Positions 16,981-25,706 of a stretch of 64,000 bases of DNA are shown piece after piece (within the stretch, counting starts at the first letter, position 1; every line of letters starts with the position of its first letter). Under the pieces are notes generated by a model. It saw only the letters and a program-made list of their open reading frames with translations. It had not been told where the DNA came from and did no database searches. Origin of the DNA: Mesorhizobium sp. INR15. GTDB lineage: Bacteria; Pseudomonadota; Alphaproteobacteria; Rhizobiales; Rhizobiaceae. The position numbers were made by a program, and so were the translations under genes. Where the stretch lies: positions 1,674,001 through 1,738,000 of the forward strand of contig NZ_CP045496.1 in NCBI RefSeq assembly GCF_015500075.1, written 5' to 3'.

Positions 16981-18003
16981 TCACTCGCTCCTGGTGATCT
17001 TGGTGGAGTGAACAGGCGTGCCGGCATTGTCGACGCGAGATTCGGCGAAGGCGACCATCAGGCTTTGCGCCACCGGCAGCATGGCGAAGACAGCCGCCAG
17101 GCCGGAGGCCGGCTTGAAGGAAAGCGTGACCGCGCCCGCAACCGGCGCCTGCCCGGAGGCATCGAAGAGGATCAGAGACGCGCCGGCCTGAACCACGGAG
17201 ACGGCCATGGCGGTGACGAGATCCGTCGTGTGGTCGTTGCCGCGAAACAGGATGACGCCGATCGATGGTCCGAGCATTTCCATGGGCCCATGCCGCAGCT
17301 GGCCGCCTTCGAGCGAAAAGCACGGGAGACGCGAAAGCTCGGTGAGCCCGAGCGCCAGGGCTTCGGCGACACCTTGCAGCCGGCGTCCCGACGTGACGAT
17401 CGCCGTCACCTTTTCCAGGGCGGCGAGCGCCTCGCTGATGTCACCGGTCTCGGCGGCATCAAGCACCGCCAATGCCGGGCCCGGATCCTCGCCCAGTGCG
17501 GCCAGAATGGCCAGGTGCAAGGCGAAACTCACGGTCAGGCTGCGGGTGGCGGCAAAGGCAAGCTCGGTGCCGCCGGCGCCGATCAGGCAAGGCGCCGTGC
17601 GGGCGAGGAACGAGCCGCCCTCCAGCGTCAGCCCGAATGTATCATCAGCTTCGTCCGTTTCCGCGAACCAGCGCACGACTTCGGCGCTTTCGCCGGATTG
17701 CGAGGTGATCAGGACCGTCCTGTCCACCAGCGGCAGCGGTTGGCCAAGCTGCTCAGAAAGCGGCATCGCCAACGCGTCGATGCCGAGCGACCGATAGAGC
17801 GGCTCGACAGCGCGGCCGACGGCGTGCGAGCCACCCATGCCAAGCAACAGCAGCCGTCCGGTCTCGCGGATCGAGGCGGCGGCCTTTGCCGCCATATCGG
17901 TGTTTTGCCGGAACGAGGCGAGAGCATCCGCGTGCTGGCGCGCCATCTCGCGGTCGATCGCGACCAGTCCGGCCGGCCGGGTTTTTTGCGCAGTCATCGT
18001 CAT
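16981..18003 (-). CDS. SIS domain protein, GlmS-like isomerase/deglycase (FrlB-like role proposed)
   Basis: A 340-residue protein with two sugar-isomerase (SIS) domains. The first has GMGGSHAVGRAVEPLYRSLG and ITSQSGESAEVV, the phosphosugar-binding serines. The second has GGQLRHGPMEML, equivalent to the catalytic loop of GlmS and FrlB. There is no glutaminase domain, so it does not make glucosamine-6-phosphate from glutamine. Its start overlaps the upstream permease stop (ATGA). With the adjacent PfkB kinase, it probably splits a 6-phosphorylated fructosamine into glucose-6-phosphate and an amine, or deaminates an amino-sugar phosphate. A second ATG at 17997 is also possible. Confidence 0.85.
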   Translation of the reverse strand: MTMTAQKTRPAGLVAIDREMARQHADALASFRQNTDMAAKAAASIRETGRLLLLGMGGSHAVGRAVEPLYRSLGIDALAMPLSEQLGQPLPLVDRTVLITSQSGESAEVVRWFAETDEADDTFGLTLEGGSFLARTAPCLIGAGGTELAFAATRSLTVSFALHLAILAALGEDPGPALAVLDAAETGDISEALAALEKVTAIVTSGRRLQGVAEALALGLTELSRLPCFSLEGGQLRHGPMEMLGPSIGVILFRGNDHTTDLVTAMAVSVVQAGASLILFDASGQAPVAGAVTLSFKPASGLAAVFAMLPVAQSLMVAFAESRVDNAGTPVHSTKITRSE

Positions 18004-18845
18004 CCTTTCACACCACCGCTGGTCAGTCCGGAGATCAGCGCCCGTTGCATGACGAGGCCGATCAGCACCGGCGGCAAGGCGGCCAGCACGCCTGCCGTTG
18101 CAATCAATCCGTAGTCGGAGACACGCCCGCCGGCCAAATCGGCGATGGCGACGGTCAAGGTCTTGGCGCGTTGGTCCGAGGTGAAGAGCAGGGCGTAGAA
18201 GAACTCGTCCCAGGCCAGCAGCACCGCGAACAGCGCCGACGTCGCCATGACCGGGGCGGCCAGCGGCAGCGTGATGATGCGCAAGGTCTGGAACAGGCCG
18301 GCGCCGTCGATCATCGCCGCCGCCTCGATTTCGCGCGGGATCGAATCGAAGCCCGATTTCATCAGCCAGGTGGTGAAGGGCGCCAGGATGGTCAGGTAGA
18401 CCAGGGCCAGGCCGAAGACATTGTTGAGCAGGCCGAGATGCGACAGGCCCATATAGAGCGGCACGGCCAGCGCCACCGGCGGCAGCATGTAGGTGGCAAT
18501 GACCATAGACAGCGACCAGCCGATCGAAGGCGTGCGCGATACGGCCCAGCCGGCGGGAATGGCCAGAGCCAAGGCCGCCACGGTCGCCATGCCGGCAATC
18601 TCAAGACTGTTACGAAGCGATGAGGTGAAAGCGGCACCCGCGCTGTTTTCAGCCGTCGACAGCAATTCCCTGTAGCGGGAGAAGTCGACGCTTTGCGGCC
18701 ACCAGCGCAGCGGCTTGGCAGCGAGATCGGCGGCCGGTGAAATGCTCATGATGAACAGCCAGGCGACGGGCGCCAGGATGACGGCGGCCAGCAAAATGGC
18801 GCAGGCATAGATGAAGATCGTGAAAGCGGGGCTCCTGCGTTCCAT
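18000..18845 (-). CDS. Carbohydrate ABC transporter permease, MalG type
   Basis: A 281-residue inner-membrane protein with about six membrane helices and the cytoplasmic EAA loop (EIEAAAMIDGAGLFQTLRII) that docks on the ATPase. The segment TYMLPPVALAVPLYM and the C-terminal QRALISGLTSGGVKG are typical of the CUT1 second permease. The ATG at 18845 shares one base with the upstream permease stop (TGATG), which rules out the much longer open frame extending upstream. It is the partner of the MalF-type permease encoded before it. Confidence 0.93.
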   Translation of the reverse strand: MERRSPAFTIFIYACAILLAAVILAPVAWLFIMSISPAADLAAKPLRWWPQSVDFSRYRELLSTAENSAGAAFTSSLRNSLEIAGMATVAALALAIPAGWAVSRTPSIGWSLSMVIATYMLPPVALAVPLYMGLSHLGLLNNVFGLALVYLTILAPFTTWLMKSGFDSIPREIEAAAMIDGAGLFQTLRIITLPLAAPVMATSALFAVLLAWDEFFYALLFTSDQRAKTLTVAIADLAGGRVSDYGLIATAGVLAALPPVLIGLVMQRALISGLTSGGVKG

Positions 18846-19729
18846 CAGGCAGCACTCCCAGCGGTCTTGCGCACAAGCGCCGCATAGCCAACGGCCAGCA
18901 CCGTGACGAGCAAGGTGACGATCAGGGCCAGCGACGCGCCGGAGCCGGCGCGCTGGAAGGAGAAGGCCTCCTGGTAGACGAGGATGGACAGCGTGCGTGT
19001 GGTGTTCGCCGGTCCGCCGCGGGTCATCACCCAGATGATGTCGAAGACCTTGAAGGCCTCGATGGTGCGCAGCACCAGCGCGACCATCAGCGGGCCGGCG
19101 AGATAGGGCAGGATGACAAAGCGGAAGCGGTTGAATGGCCCTGCGCCATCGACCAGCGAGGCGGCGGTGATGTCGCGCGGCACGGCCTGCAGGGCAGCGA
19201 GCGCGATCAACGCCACCAGCGGAAAATTCTTCCAGCAGTCGGCGACGATCAGGGCCGCCAACGCGGTTCCCGGCTCGCCGAGCCAGGAGCGATAGGCGTC
19301 CAGCAGATGCAGTTGCGTCAGCGCTGCGTTCAAGGCGCCATATTCCGGATTGTAGATCAGCCGCCACAGGGTGGCGTTGACCACTGTCGGCAGCGCCCAG
19401 GGCAGGATCATCAGCGCCCGCAGCAGCGCACGGCCGCGAAACTGCTGATTGAGCAGCAGCGCGGCGAGCACGCCGATGATCATTTCAGCGGCGACAGAAA
19501 TGACCGCGAACAGCGTCGTGGTGATGAGCGTGCGCGAGAAATTCGAGCTCGACAGCATGTTTGTATAGTTGTCGAGGCCGACGAAATTGCCTGCCGTGCC
19601 AACAAGCTTGGCGTCGGTGAAGGAAAGGCCGATCGTATCGACAAGCGGCCAGCCGATGACGGCGACCATGACCACGAGCAAGGGCAGCATCAGCAGCCAT
19701 GCACGGGTTGTCATCCAGGTGCCCGACAT
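18845..19729 (-). CDS. Carbohydrate ABC transporter permease, MalF type
   Basis: A 294-residue CUT1 permease with about six membrane helices and the EAA loop DITAASLVDGAGPFNRFRFV. The NNVNG-like feature is replaced by RGGPANTTRTLSILVYQEAF, usual for this subfamily. It follows the binding-protein gene after a 185-base spacer carrying two hairpins, and is coupled by a one-base overlap to the MalG-type permease. Together they form the membrane channel of the importer. Confidence 0.93.
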   Translation of the reverse strand: MSGTWMTTRAWLLMLPLLVVMVAVIGWPLVDTIGLSFTDAKLVGTAGNFVGLDNYTNMLSSSNFSRTLITTTLFAVISVAAEMIIGVLAALLLNQQFRGRALLRALMILPWALPTVVNATLWRLIYNPEYGALNAALTQLHLLDAYRSWLGEPGTALAALIVADCWKNFPLVALIALAALQAVPRDITAASLVDGAGPFNRFRFVILPYLAGPLMVALVLRTIEAFKVFDIIWVMTRGGPANTTRTLSILVYQEAFSFQRAGSGASLALIVTLLVTVLAVGYAALVRKTAGSAA

Positions 19730-19795
19730 CGGAGCAACCTCTCTTCTTTCATCGTGGTTTCAGACATAGCACGGGCGGCACTCGCGAATGACCCT

Positions 19796-19816
19796 GGAAA
19801 TCGGAAACCGATTTCC
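19796..19816 (-). other. Palindrome in the binding-protein/permease spacer
   Basis: A 9-base perfect inverted repeat (19796-19804 against 19808-19816) around a 3-base AAA centre, about 70 bases upstream of the MalF-type permease. It could form an RNA hairpin or be a DNA-binding site. It does not share the sequence of the ROK-gene palindrome. Confidence 0.45.
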
Positions 19817-19873
19817 GGTAGGGATCATGCGCAAGATCAGAAAGCGCTACAGCGTCCCTGGCTCGTCCGAGGG

Positions 19874-19896
19874 ACGGGCGGCACTCGGCCGCCCGT
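19874..19896 (-). terminator. GC-rich hairpin after sugar-binding-protein gene
   Basis: Arms 19874-19881 and 19889-19896 pair perfectly with a 7-base loop, starting 19 bases after the binding-protein stop on the minus strand. No U-tract is present. The position between binding-protein and permease genes fits partial attenuation or 3'-end protection. Confidence 0.55.
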
Positions 19897-19914
19897 ATCG
19901 GGGATAGAAACAGC

Positions 19915-21153
19915 TCAGAGGCCGCTGTTCTGCGCGGCGGTCTTCAATGCATCTTCCGGCGAGGCTGTGCCGAGCAGCGATTCCTGGATGGCCTGCTGCA
20001 ACGCGGTCGACAACTCCTGGTATTTCGGCGTGGTCGGACGTGGATACATGGCGGCCAGGCCGAGCTTCGCCGCGGCGATCAGCTCTTCCTGGCCCTTGGT
20101 GACCGCCGGGTCATCATAGGACGAGGCCCAGATCGGCAGCGAGAGCTTGGCATACTGGTTCTGCGTCGCTTGAGAGGTCATGAAGGTGATGTATTTCCAG
20201 GCTTCGTCCTGATGCTTGGAGACCGCCGTGACGCCGAGGCCCATCGAGCCATTGACCGCCGACACTTCGCTGGTGCCGGTCACGCCCGGCGCCGGCACGA
20301 CGCCGACCTTGCCCGCCACCTTCGAGTCCTTCGGATCGTTGGCCATGTTGTACATGTAGGTCCAGTTCAGCGCGAAGGCGGCGTCACCGTTTTCGAAGAC
20401 CTTGCGCACGTCCTCTTCCAGGAATTCCTTGGAATTGGGGTTGGTGAGGCCCGACTTGTAGCTGTCGACCATGTATTTCAGCGCCGAGACGCCAGCGCCG
20501 TTCTGGAAGTCCGGCTTGCCGTCCTTGAGGAAGTCGCCGCCATAGGCGCTGACCAGCGTGGTGTAGTCGCAGATCGCGGCCTCAGCCTGCGACCAGCTCC
20601 AGGCGATCGGAGTCTTCAACAGACCCTTGTCCTTGATGATCTTGGCCTGTTCGCCGAGTTCTTCCCAGGTCTTCGGCGGTGCCTTGATGCCGGCCTTTTC
20701 CAAGATGTCCTTGTTGTAGAACAGGTATTTGGTGTCGAGGATCCATGGCATGCCGTAATACTTGCCTTCGTACTGGACCGTGGTCCAGGCGCCCGGCAGC
20801 ACACCCTTCTTCATGTCGTCGGTGATCTTCGGCGAGACATCGACCAGCACCTTGTTGGTGGCGTATTCGGCCGGCCAGATGACATCGAACAGCACGACGT
20901 CATAGCCGCCTCCCGAGCCTTGCGCGAGCACGGTCTTGTCGTGCAGGCCTTCATAGGGGACGAATTCGAGATTGACCTTGATGTCCGGATTGGCCTTGGT
21001 GAAGGCATCCGTCATGGCCCGCACATCGGCCTCGCTGTAGGCGGCCTGCGCCATGAAAAGCGCGTTGAGCGAGGTTTCAGCGAAAGCGTGGGGGACCAGA
21101 ACTCCCCCGACAAAGACTGCACCCAAGAGGGTCTTACCGATCGATTTCAGCAT
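19915..21153 (-). CDS. Carbohydrate ABC transporter substrate-binding protein (CUT1, family 1)
   Basis: A 412-residue periplasmic binding protein. A signal peptide (MLKSIGKTLLGAVFVGGVLV, cut near AFA) precedes a family-1 fold: EADVRAMTDAFTKANPDIKV, YDVVLFDVIWPAEYA and YGMPWILDTKYLFYNKDILE are standard segments. The C-terminal hinge IPESLLG-like element (AIQESLLGTASPEDALKTAA) is also present. It is the first gene of the minus-strand sugar operon, divergent from the ROK regulator. Proposed cargo is a fructosamine or amino sugar, inferred from the PfkB and SIS enzymes in the same operon. Confidence 0.92.
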   Translation of the reverse strand: MLKSIGKTLLGAVFVGGVLVPHAFAETSLNALFMAQAAYSEADVRAMTDAFTKANPDIKVNLEFVPYEGLHDKTVLAQGSGGGYDVVLFDVIWPAEYATNKVLVDVSPKITDDMKKGVLPGAWTTVQYEGKYYGMPWILDTKYLFYNKDILEKAGIKAPPKTWEELGEQAKIIKDKGLLKTPIAWSWSQAEAAICDYTTLVSAYGGDFLKDGKPDFQNGAGVSALKYMVDSYKSGLTNPNSKEFLEEDVRKVFENGDAAFALNWTYMYNMANDPKDSKVAGKVGVVPAPGVTGTSEVSAVNGSMGLGVTAVSKHQDEAWKYITFMTSQATQNQYAKLSLPIWASSYDDPAVTKGQEELIAAAKLGLAAMYPRPTTPKYQELSTALQQAIQESLLGTASPEDALKTAAQNSGL

Positions 21154-21297
21154 CTTCTTCTCCCATTTCCGATGTTGACGGGTCGGCGGTTCATGCTGCC
21201 TTCCCGGATTGCTGTCGCGTGACCTATGTTCCCTCCGACCGATCGGCGGCGACAGGTATAAAGCCTTAGCCGTCTTTCTCCAGCGGTCGGTTTCGCT

Positions 21298-21322
21298 ATT
21301 AAGTCAACTCGCTTGACTTAAT
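21298..21322. promoter_or_regulatory. Perfect 10-base inverted repeat, probable ROK operator
   Basis: Arms ATTAAGTCAA and TTGACTTAAT surround a 5-base centre. The site is 42 bases upstream of the preferred ROK start and 145 bases upstream of the divergent binding-protein start. Its size and A/T-rich symmetry suit a dimeric winged-helix repressor. The right arm includes a TTGACT that could act as a -35 element for the ROK gene, so binding would repress it. Confidence 0.65.
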
Positions 21323-21364
21323 TAGTCGATCAATATTCTAATGGAGTCAAGAGGGGAAACGCCG

Positions 21365-22579
21365 GTGGACGACATCAGCCCGATCCGCGCCAAAAGCGGT
21401 ACCAATCAGGAAGGCACGAGCGCCCACAACCGCCGCGTCATGATCGAGGCGTTGCGTCTCAATGGCGCCCTTTCGCGGGCCGATCTGGCGCGGGCGACCC
21501 AGCTGACCAAGCAGGCGGTCTCCAACATCATCGAGGATCTCGAACGTGATGGCCTCGTCGTCGGGCTTGAGGCGGTGAAGAAGGGCAGGGGGCAACCCTC
21601 GACCCCGTACAGGCTGGTTCCAGAGGGCGCCTTCGCCATCGGGCTGCAGATCGATCGCCACCTGACGCGGGCTGTCGCTGTCGATCTGGTCGGCAGCGTG
21701 CTGGCCCGCGCGGACGCCAACATGCCATCCGATGATCCATCGAAAGGTGTCGATATCATCCTTGGCCTGATCGCCGGCGTCAGGCGCGAACTGGCCGGTA
21801 TCTCCGCCCAATCCGAAGAGCGGCTGGTCGGCCTTGGCGTTGCCATGCCAGGTCCCTTCGGGCTGCAGGATTCGGACGACAAGTGGATGATGCCGGCCTG
21901 GCAGAAATTTCCGCTGCTGGAGACATTGGCGGCAGGCACAGGATTGAATGTCGGGCTCCAGAACGATGCCGCCGCCTGCGCGACGGCGGAGCGCATGGTG
22001 GGCGCGGCGCACGGTCTCGATCATGCGGTTTGCCTCTATGTCGGCTACGGCATCGGTGCAGGACTGATCCTCAATGGCGAACTCTACAGCGGCGGCAATG
22101 GCAATGCCGGCGAGATCGGCATGGCATTGCTATCACCAGCCGGCCCCGGTGCCACGCCGCTGGAACATCGCGCTTCGCTTGCCTCGCTCTACCAGCATCT
22201 CGGCCTCGATCCCGCCGATGAAGACCTCTATGAGCGGATCGGCGTGCTGGCCGCGGCTGAAGACGCTAAAGTCATGGCCTGGATCGACGGCGCGGCGCAT
22301 GATCTGCGCTGGAGCGTGCATCTCATCGAAACGGTCTTCGATCCGCAGACGGTTATCCTGACCAGCGGTGCACCCGAGGCGTTGGCCCGACGTCTGGTCG
22401 AGGCCATGCATCCGCTGCTGCCATCGACGGCCGACCGGCCAGGCCGCAGCTTGCCGCGCCTGCAGCTTGGCACGACCGATCCGTGGTCGATCGCCATCGG
22501 CGCCGCGGCAGCGCCCATCAGCCGTGCCTTCGATCCGTTGTTCTCGGCGATCCGGAAGACGCGATCCGGCGGCGCCTGA
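21365..22579 (+). CDS. ROK family transcriptional regulator
   Basis: A 404-residue protein. The N-terminal winged helix (HNRRVMIEALRLNGALSRAD, then ATQLTKQAVSNIIEDLERDG) is followed by a ROK kinase-like fold with VGLGVAMPGPFG, the YVGYGIGAGLILNGELYSGG region and GNAGEIGMA. The usual zinc-binding cysteine cluster is missing (after GEIG there is no CxCGxxGC), so metal-dependent effector binding is doubtful. The GTG at 21365 is preferred, with AGAGGGGA about 8 bases upstream; an ATG at 21341 lacks a ribosome-binding site. It is divergent from the sugar operon and presumably represses it in the absence of substrate. Confidence 0.87.
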   Translation: MDDISPIRAKSGTNQEGTSAHNRRVMIEALRLNGALSRADLARATQLTKQAVSNIIEDLERDGLVVGLEAVKKGRGQPSTPYRLVPEGAFAIGLQIDRHLTRAVAVDLVGSVLARADANMPSDDPSKGVDIILGLIAGVRRELAGISAQSEERLVGLGVAMPGPFGLQDSDDKWMMPAWQKFPLLETLAAGTGLNVGLQNDAAACATAERMVGAAHGLDHAVCLYVGYGIGAGLILNGELYSGGNGNAGEIGMALLSPAGPGATPLEHRASLASLYQHLGLDPADEDLYERIGVLAAAEDAKVMAWIDGAAHDLRWSVHLIETVFDPQTVILTSGAPEALARRLVEAMHPLLPSTADRPGRSLPRLQLGTTDPWSIAIGAAAAPISRAFDPLFSAIRKTRSGGA

Positions 22580-22706
22580 AGAGCGCCGATCGCCGATCCT
22601 TTCGTCCTGCCCGACCTGACGCGGCGTTCCGCATCGTCACACAGGGTTCATTGTGCGGACATAGCGTCATTCCTGGTTCTTTGCTGCAGTGCAACAGGAG
22701 TGGGAC

Positions 22707-24308
22707 ATGGTGGACATAGTTTCTAGTGAGGCGGGCATTCCGAGACCGGAGCATCCGCTGGATCATTCAGGCGGCGCGAAATGGTTCCTGCCGGCTTTCG
22801 GCGTGCTCCTGCTCGCCGGGGTCGTCTATGTTGGCTACGCGCTGAGCCAGGATCTGGCCGTGGCCAAGACCGTGCCCTGGATCCTGCTTGGCATTGCCTT
22901 GCTGATCGCGCTGGGCTTCGAATTCGTCAACGGCTTCCATGACACCGCCAATGCGGTTGCGACGGTCATCTACACACGCTCCCTGCCTGCCGAATTCGCG
23001 GTCATGTGGTCGGGCTTCTTCAATTTCGTCGGGGTTCTGACTTCAAGCGGCGCGGTGGCGTTCGGCATCCTGTCGCTGCTGCCGGTCGAACTCATCCTGC
23101 AGGTCGGCTCCTCGTCGGGCTTTGCCATGGTGTTCGCGCTGCTCGTCGCCGCGATCCTGTGGAATCTCGGGACCTGGTTCCTCGGCCTGCCGGCATCGAG
23201 CTCGCACACGATGGTCGGTTCGATCATCGGTGTCGGCCTTGCCAACCAGTTCATGGCGCCGGCGGGTAGCGCCACCAGCGGTGTCGACTGGTCGCAGGCG
23301 ACCAATGTTGGCATAACCTTGCTTGTCTCGCCGATCATCGGCTTCTTCGCCGCAGCGATCCTGCTCTATGTGATGAAGCTGCTGGTTCGCAATCCTGCGC
23401 TCTACGAAGCGCCGAAGGGCAATGCACCGCCACCCCTGTGGATCCGCGCCCTGCTGATCTTCACCTGCACTGGCGTCAGCTTCGCGCATGGTTCCAACGA
23501 CGGCCAGAAAGGCATGGGCCTGATCATGCTGATCCTGATCGGCGTCGTGCCGACGGCCTATGCGCTCAACCGCACGCCTGACATCAATTATCTCGAAGCC
23601 TACAAGTCGGCTTCGGTCAGCGTCGAGCAGGCACTTGGCAAATATGTCAAGCCGGGCGTTACCGTTGCCGACGCCAAGGCAGCCGTCCAGGAGGCCGTGC
23701 GCACCAGGACCTGGAACGACCAGACGACGGTCGCGCTGCAGACGTATATCCACAACACCACCGCTGGATTGCAGCCCTATGCCTCGGTCGAGACGGTGCC
23801 TACCGATCTGGTCAGCAACGCCCGTAACGATATCTACCTGATCGGTGAAGCGCTGAAGCTGATCGACAAGAAGAAGTTGCTGCCGATGGAGGCGACCGAC
23901 CTGAAGGCGGTCACCGACTATCACAAGGCTGTCGACAACGCGACGAAGTTCATCCCGCTCTGGGTGAAGGTTGCCGTGGCCCTGGCGCTGGGACTTGGCA
24001 CCATGGTCGGCTGGAAACGCATCGTCGTCACGGTCGGCGAGAAGATCGGCAAAAGCCACCTGACCTATGGCCAGGGAGCCGCCGCCGAACTGGTCGCCAT
24101 GGTGACCATTGGCATGGCCGACCGGCTGGGGTTGCCGGTGTCGACAACCCATGTGCTGTCGTCGGGCGTCGCCGGAACGATGGCCGCCAACGGCTCAGGC
24201 CTGCAATGGTCGACGGTGCGCAATCTGCTGCTGGCCTGGGTATTGACCCTGCCTTGCTCGATCACGCTGGCCTTCGTGCTGTTCATCGTCTTCCGCCAGG
24301 TGTTCTAG
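22707..24308 (+). CDS. pit: Inorganic phosphate transporter, PiT family
   Basis: A 533-residue inner-membrane protein with the duplicated PiT signatures: GFEFVNGFHDTANAVATVIY in the N-terminal half and GMADRLGLPVSTTHVLSSGV in the C-terminal half. ASSSHTMVGSIIGVGLANQ and SFAHGSNDGQKGMG are further conserved motifs. A ~130-residue soluble insert (after DINYLEAYKSAS) separates the halves, as in the longer bacterial PiT proteins. An AGGAG six bases upstream supports the ATG at 22707. It mediates low-affinity phosphate (or metal-phosphate) symport. It is monocistronic and followed by an intrinsic terminator. Confidence 0.95.
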   Translation: MVDIVSSEAGIPRPEHPLDHSGGAKWFLPAFGVLLLAGVVYVGYALSQDLAVAKTVPWILLGIALLIALGFEFVNGFHDTANAVATVIYTRSLPAEFAVMWSGFFNFVGVLTSSGAVAFGILSLLPVELILQVGSSSGFAMVFALLVAAILWNLGTWFLGLPASSSHTMVGSIIGVGLANQFMAPAGSATSGVDWSQATNVGITLLVSPIIGFFAAAILLYVMKLLVRNPALYEAPKGNAPPPLWIRALLIFTCTGVSFAHGSNDGQKGMGLIMLILIGVVPTAYALNRTPDINYLEAYKSASVSVEQALGKYVKPGVTVADAKAAVQEAVRTRTWNDQTTVALQTYIHNTTAGLQPYASVETVPTDLVSNARNDIYLIGEALKLIDKKKLLPMEATDLKAVTDYHKAVDNATKFIPLWVKVAVALALGLGTMVGWKRIVVTVGEKIGKSHLTYGQGAAAELVAMVTIGMADRLGLPVSTTHVLSSGVAGTMAANGSGLQWSTVRNLLLAWVLTLPCSITLAFVLFIVFRQVF

Positions 24309-24332
24309 GCGAGGCCATCGCGCCGCAAACGC

Positions 24333-24366
24333 AAGACGGCGCCATAGCGGCGCCGTCTTTGTTTTG
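24333..24366 (+). terminator. Intrinsic terminator after the phosphate transporter gene
   Basis: An 11-base perfect stem (24333-24343 with 24349-24359) and a 5-base loop are followed by a T-rich run. It starts 25 bases after the PiT stop codon. Confidence 0.85.
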
Positions 24367-24449
24367 TCGGGAAACAATCAATCCTGATGGGGATCGCGGT
24401 CCGTTTGATGGCCAAGATCGAGACAATCGACCTCGTCGCCATAATGAAG

Positions 24450-24482
24450 GAACGCCGCTGCAGGGATCGTGCAGCGGCGTTC
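24450..24482 (-). terminator. Hairpin terminator of the patatin gene
   Basis: A 12-base perfect stem (24450-24461 with 24471-24482) with a 9-base loop, in the convergent region between the PiT and patatin genes. Read on the minus strand it lies 46 bases after the patatin stop and is followed by a weakly T-rich stretch. Confidence 0.7.
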
Positions 24483-24527
24483 TTGTATGGGTCCGCCTTG
24501 TGTGGGGTTGCTCGACGGCGCCAAAAT

Positions 24528-25706
24528 TCAGGTGGGGTCTTCCCGATGCAGGTCGTGGATGGCAACGCCTTCGACATTGGTCGGCATTGTCAGCCACTCG
24601 CGATGGCGCAAGGTGCGCTGCGTGTCTTCCAGTCCCGTCTCCCAATGCTCGCGCATCGAGGTGCCGGAGAATTCATAATCCTTGGCGTGGCCTTCGTAGC
24701 CTTTGTGCTGGTAGATCAGGTGGACAATGTTGACGATGCCGGCGTCGGAATAGTCCTCGATCAGGGCTTCCTCGGCCGGGGTCAGCTGTTCCTTCGGCAC
24801 CCGCTTGAGCGCATCGAGCAAGCGCATCTTCAAGCCATGGATGCGTTTGAAATTGTCGGTGTTCTGACGGGTACGGCTCGAATACATGATGTCCTTGTGG
24901 CGCGACAGCACGTCCGGCATGCTGCGCGGCAGGACGCCGCGGGCGCTGAACAGGTCGACTTGGAACACCAGCGACGAGCGATCCTCTTCCTGGTCGAGCA
25001 GGTATTGCAGCGGCGTGTTGGAAACGATGCCGCCGTCCCAATAATACTCGCCCTCGATGCGGATCGACGGGAAGGCGGGCGGCAGCGCGCCGCTGGCCAT
25101 GATGTGTTCCGGCTCGATGCGCACCTTGTCGGTGTCGAAATAGACGAAATTGCCGGTGCGGACATTGACCGCGCCGACACTGAGACGCTTCTTGCCGTCG
25201 TTCAGGATGTCGAAATCGATCAGGCTTTCCAGCGTCTGCTTCAACTCGGCGGTGTCGTAGAAGCTGGTGGCGCCCTCGGCGCCCTGCTGCTCCATCCATG
25301 GGTTCGGGTTGCGCGGCTTGAAGAAGCCAGGCTGTCCCATGACCATGGTCATCCACGAGGATGTGCGGTTGCGGATGTCGCGGTAGATGTCGCCCTCGGG
25401 CGTATAGGCCCAGATCTTGCGGCCCGAGATGGTCTGCCAGAACTGTTCCAGCCGCTGCAGCCGCCGGCTGGACTCGTTGCCGGCGATGATGGCTGCGTTG
25501 ATGGCGCCGATCGAGACACCGGAGAGCCAGGTCGGTTCGCAGCCAGCGTCGGCCAGCGCCTGATAGACGCCTGCCTGATAGGCGCCGAGCGCGCCACCGC
25601 CCTGGAACACCAGCGCGATGCGGTCATACTGCGCCGAGATTTCCTCGATGGTGGCGGCGGCCGCCTTCTTGCGATTGCGTTCGAGCACGGCTTTGGTCTC
25701 CAACAT
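24528..25706 (-). CDS. Patatin-like phospholipase/hydrolase (with DUF3734-type C-terminus)
   Basis: A 392-residue protein. The oxyanion loop QGGGALGAYQAGVYQAL is followed by the nucleophile S65 in GVSIG and the catalytic aspartate D224 in YWDGGIVSNTP, so the Ser-Asp dyad is complete. The C-terminal ~120 residues match the extension found in many alphaproteobacterial patatins. There is no signal peptide. It follows the acetoacetate decarboxylase gene with no gap. Given the divergent 3-hydroxybutyrate dehydrogenase, a role in polyhydroxybutyrate or lipid turnover is plausible. The substrate is not evident from sequence. Confidence 0.9.
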   Translation of the reverse strand: MLETKAVLERNRKKAAAATIEEISAQYDRIALVFQGGGALGAYQAGVYQALADAGCEPTWLSGVSIGAINAAIIAGNESSRRLQRLEQFWQTISGRKIWAYTPEGDIYRDIRNRTSSWMTMVMGQPGFFKPRNPNPWMEQQGAEGATSFYDTAELKQTLESLIDFDILNDGKKRLSVGAVNVRTGNFVYFDTDKVRIEPEHIMASGALPPAFPSIRIEGEYYWDGGIVSNTPLQYLLDQEEDRSSLVFQVDLFSARGVLPRSMPDVLSRHKDIMYSSRTRQNTDNFKRIHGLKMRLLDALKRVPKEQLTPAEEALIEDYSDAGIVNIVHLIYQHKGYEGHAKDYEFSGTSMREHWETGLEDTQRTLRHREWLTMPTNVEGVAIHDLHREDPT

